The translations under genes were made by a program, and so were the position numbers. Shown here in pieces: positions 62,828 to 64,000 of a stretch of DNA of 64,000 nt; positions within the stretch are counted from its first letter, which is position 1, and each line of letters begins with the position of its first letter. Source of the DNA: Curvibacter sp. GWA2_63_95 (GTDB lineage: Bacteria; Pseudomonadota; Gammaproteobacteria; Burkholderiales; Burkholderiaceae_C); the NCBI GenBank assembly GCA_001795455.1, contig MGPB01000014.1, positions 39,040-103,039 of the forward strand, read 5' to 3'. The notes below the pieces were generated by a model. The model ran no database searches and was not told the origin of the DNA. It was given only the letters and a program-made list of their open reading frames with translations.

Positions 62828-63616
62828 CTCGACGGACTGAAGCATAGGAACCTCTTTCGGCGTGATCTCAAGCTCTTCTTGCCTCCAGAATTCTTCCTTG
62901 AATTCGCGAATGACAGAGTTGTGATAACTAGCCATCCAAAGGTACTTGGCAGAAACCGGGGTTAGTTGTGTAGCACCCCCGACATTTTTTACAATCAGTT
63001 CCTTGTGATTTCGAAGGAACACAGGGATGTTCTCAGGTTCATCGATTTCAGTCTGAAATGATCGCAGGTAGTCAATGAAATAGATCCCGTCACTCTCTCT
63101 TCGAATGTTCTTGCTGATGTAAGCGAATTCATCTGCCAATGTGTTGTGCGTGGAGGCTAAACGCTTGTCCTTCTGAAGTTGCTGAATCAAAGCTGGGTCA
63201 ACAACGATTCTCGGAAAGTTGGCGTAAATGGATTCGAGTTCATAGGCTCTTACGAAGCCTGGGCCAAAGAGTGTTTGATCGTCGACGTGCACATCGCCGA
63301 TTGAGACTCCGCCACGTACGCAAATGCCGTGGTTGATCAATTCACCTTGCATGTGTACAAGATCAAGCATTTCGTAGAACATCAAGCCGTATCGAGATTC
63401 CTTATTTGCCTTCGAATCGAGTGGTCGGATTCGAATTATTGAGTCAGAGAACTGAATCACCTTCGGTTCGAAGCTTTCACCATCTGCTTGGTCATCAACG
63501 TCTGATAGGCGTCGGATGGTCTTGAGCTTCTTGGACACTTCTTCAAACGTGCCTGTGGTGATGAGGTGCTTGAAGCCAAGGATGTCGATGAATGTGATGA
63601 CGGCTTGCCTATACAT
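62822..63616 (-). CDS. Integron-cassette class III nucleotide-cyclase-like protein
   Basis: 264 residues. The start FIDILGFKHLI has Asp11, VIQFSDSIIRIRP has Asp58, and RGGVSIGDVHVDDQTLFGPG with FVRAYELE follows (101-128). Two metal-type aspartates 47 residues apart, followed by a GG-x-x-x-G and FG-x-A block, is the class III adenylyl/guanylyl cyclase pattern. The long helical C-terminal part (about 200-264) is unfamiliar. Relatives of this shape include the pyrimidine cyclases of Pycsar anti-phage systems, but no adjacent Pycsar-type effector is present. First cassette, next to the attI-like site. Function unproven. Confidence 0.7.
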   Translation of the reverse strand: MYRQAVITFIDILGFKHLITTGTFEEVSKKLKTIRRLSDVDDQADGESFEPKVIQFSDSIIRIRPLDSKANKESRYGLMFYEMLDLVHMQGELINHGICVRGGVSIGDVHVDDQTLFGPGFVRAYELESIYANFPRIVVDPALIQQLQKDKRLASTHNTLADEFAYISKNIRRESDGIYFIDYLRSFQTEIDEPENIPVFLRNHKELIVKNVGGATQLTPVSAKYLWMASYHNSVIREFKEEFWRQEELEITPKEVPMLQSVEV

Positions 63617-63632
63617 GGATGCTTCTTTCGAG

Positions 63633-63694
63633 GTCTAACGTAATGTAAATAGCAAAACCTGCTCGATAAACTGGCGCGTGCTCGATATTCTGGC
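63633..63694 (-). other. attI-like integration site
   Basis: On the minus strand GTTAGAC (plus 63633-63639) fits the GTTRRRY core at the leading edge of the first cassette. Behind it lie two imperfect direct repeats, gctcgataaactggc (63661-63675) and gctcgatattctggc (63680-63694), 19 bp apart. A core plus two direct integrase-binding repeats is the attI layout, whereas the palindromic arms of an attC are not seen. Confidence 0.55.
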
Positions 63695-64000
63695 CATCTG
63701 ATTCCCCTAAAGTTGGCTTGCAGCGTGACTTTGCAAGTGATGCACTGTATTTATGTGCAGTTATAAAAATTCTGTGAAATACCGCAGATTGTTTGCACCA
63801 ATTGAGCCTACCAGTTCAGCCTCAGACTATCCCCAATTGAGTAATTTAGCGTCCGCTTTGGGGTCTCATTGCCGATGACTGCTCCTGGCCCACAGCCGAA
63901 GTCTAGCCTCCAGGCACGTCTGCTGACCTCAGCCAATTTGGCGTGGGCTTGCTTGCGGATTAATAAACCCGCAGCACCTCAAATTGCTGTCGGATTGGAG
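63640..64000. other. Non-coding flank of the integron, no complete gene
   Basis: Apart from the attI-like repeats and the LexA-like site I see no complete gene. A minus-strand frame ends in TAA at 63960-63962 with PIRQQFEVLRVY and continues off the window; a plus-strand frame from ATG 63875 is open to the end but does not look like an integrase N-terminus. Either may be a real partial gene. Confidence 0.4.
63745..63760. promoter_or_regulatory. LexA-box-like site
   Basis: CTGTATTTATGTGCAG fits CTG-N10-CAG and differs from the CTGT-N8-ACAG consensus by one base. Integron integrase genes are often under SOS control, and the location just outside attI is right for that. TATAAA follows at 63762. 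Confidence 0.4.

Noticed and set aside
62740..62871. Upstream part of the DUF2971 frame from TTG 62871
   Set aside because: This segment is attC site B and the end of the preceding gene, not family sequence.
63875..64000. Plus-strand frame open to the window end as an integrase start
   Set aside because: The 42 residues do not resemble the IntI N-terminus; it may still be another gene, but evidence is lacking.

Overview
The window is GC-rich chromosomal DNA from a betaproteobacterium of the order Burkholderiales, most like the Comamonadaceae (Rhodoferax/Polaromonas/Acidovorax type). This assignment is inferred from gene content (a hut cluster with hutF and hutG, a MobA-type hydroxylase, many LysR regulators) and from two dispersed intergenic repeat families that I associate with that family. 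About 55 protein genes are supported. I see no rRNA, tRNA, IS element or CRISPR array.

Left part (1-9150). The window opens in the 3' end of a thioredoxin-reductase-like flavoprotein gene. An AT-richer islet follows with an unrecognised gene, a second degraded copy of the flavoprotein 3' end, and a DUF2971 gene. Then come small regulator/target pairs: NIPSNAP-ArsR, LysR/mdaB, TetR with a membrane protein (matching operators in front of both), SDR/AraC and a second SDR.

Aromatic catabolism (9157-17906). An outer-membrane channel, an MFS importer, a vanillin-dehydrogenase-like ALDH and a carotenoid-oxygenase-family enzyme with the four iron-binding histidines form one operon. They lie next to an AraC regulator, a 3-hydroxybenzoate 4-monooxygenase (mobA) and a divergent MarR regulator. 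The set reads as cleavage of an isoeugenol- or lignostilbene-type side chain to vanillin, oxidation to vanillate, and a parallel entry to protocatechuate.

Histidine utilisation (17973-26086). hutU and hutH run left and hutC-D-I-G-F run right from overlapping divergent promoters that enclose a HutC-type palindrome. HutF plus HutG means the formylglutamate branch.

Signalling (26265-34400). One tight operon encodes a large PAS/GGDEF/EAL/REC protein with a degenerate GGKEF site, a 49-residue small protein, an HDOD protein, a PAS histidine kinase and a REC protein with a degenerate HD-GYP domain. Two more GGDEF proteins lie at 39464 and 48695.

Middle and right (34486-61624). These are mixed housekeeping and accessory genes: LysR regulators, a hydrolase, a salicylate-hydroxylase-like enzyme, a CDF transporter behind a MerR-type promoter, aconitase with a repeat-derived insertion, a molybdopterin oxidoreductase, and a complete RND efflux operon with a divergent AcrR-type repressor whose operator is almost that of E. 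coli acrAB.

Right end (61810-64000). This is a small integron cassette array read leftwards: two attC sites with their gene stop codons inside the R'' cores, a third GTTRRRY core next to paired direct repeats that looks like attI, and a LexA-box-like site beyond it. The cassettes carry a DUF2971 protein and a class III nucleotide-cyclase-like protein. No integrase gene is visible before the window ends. This cassette pair is the best candidate for an undescribed system.

A roughly 60-bp dispersed repeat with the core gcgcgagcagct occurs about nine times. It mostly fills gaps between convergent genes, several times supplies the stop codon of the upstream gene, and once lies in frame inside acnA.
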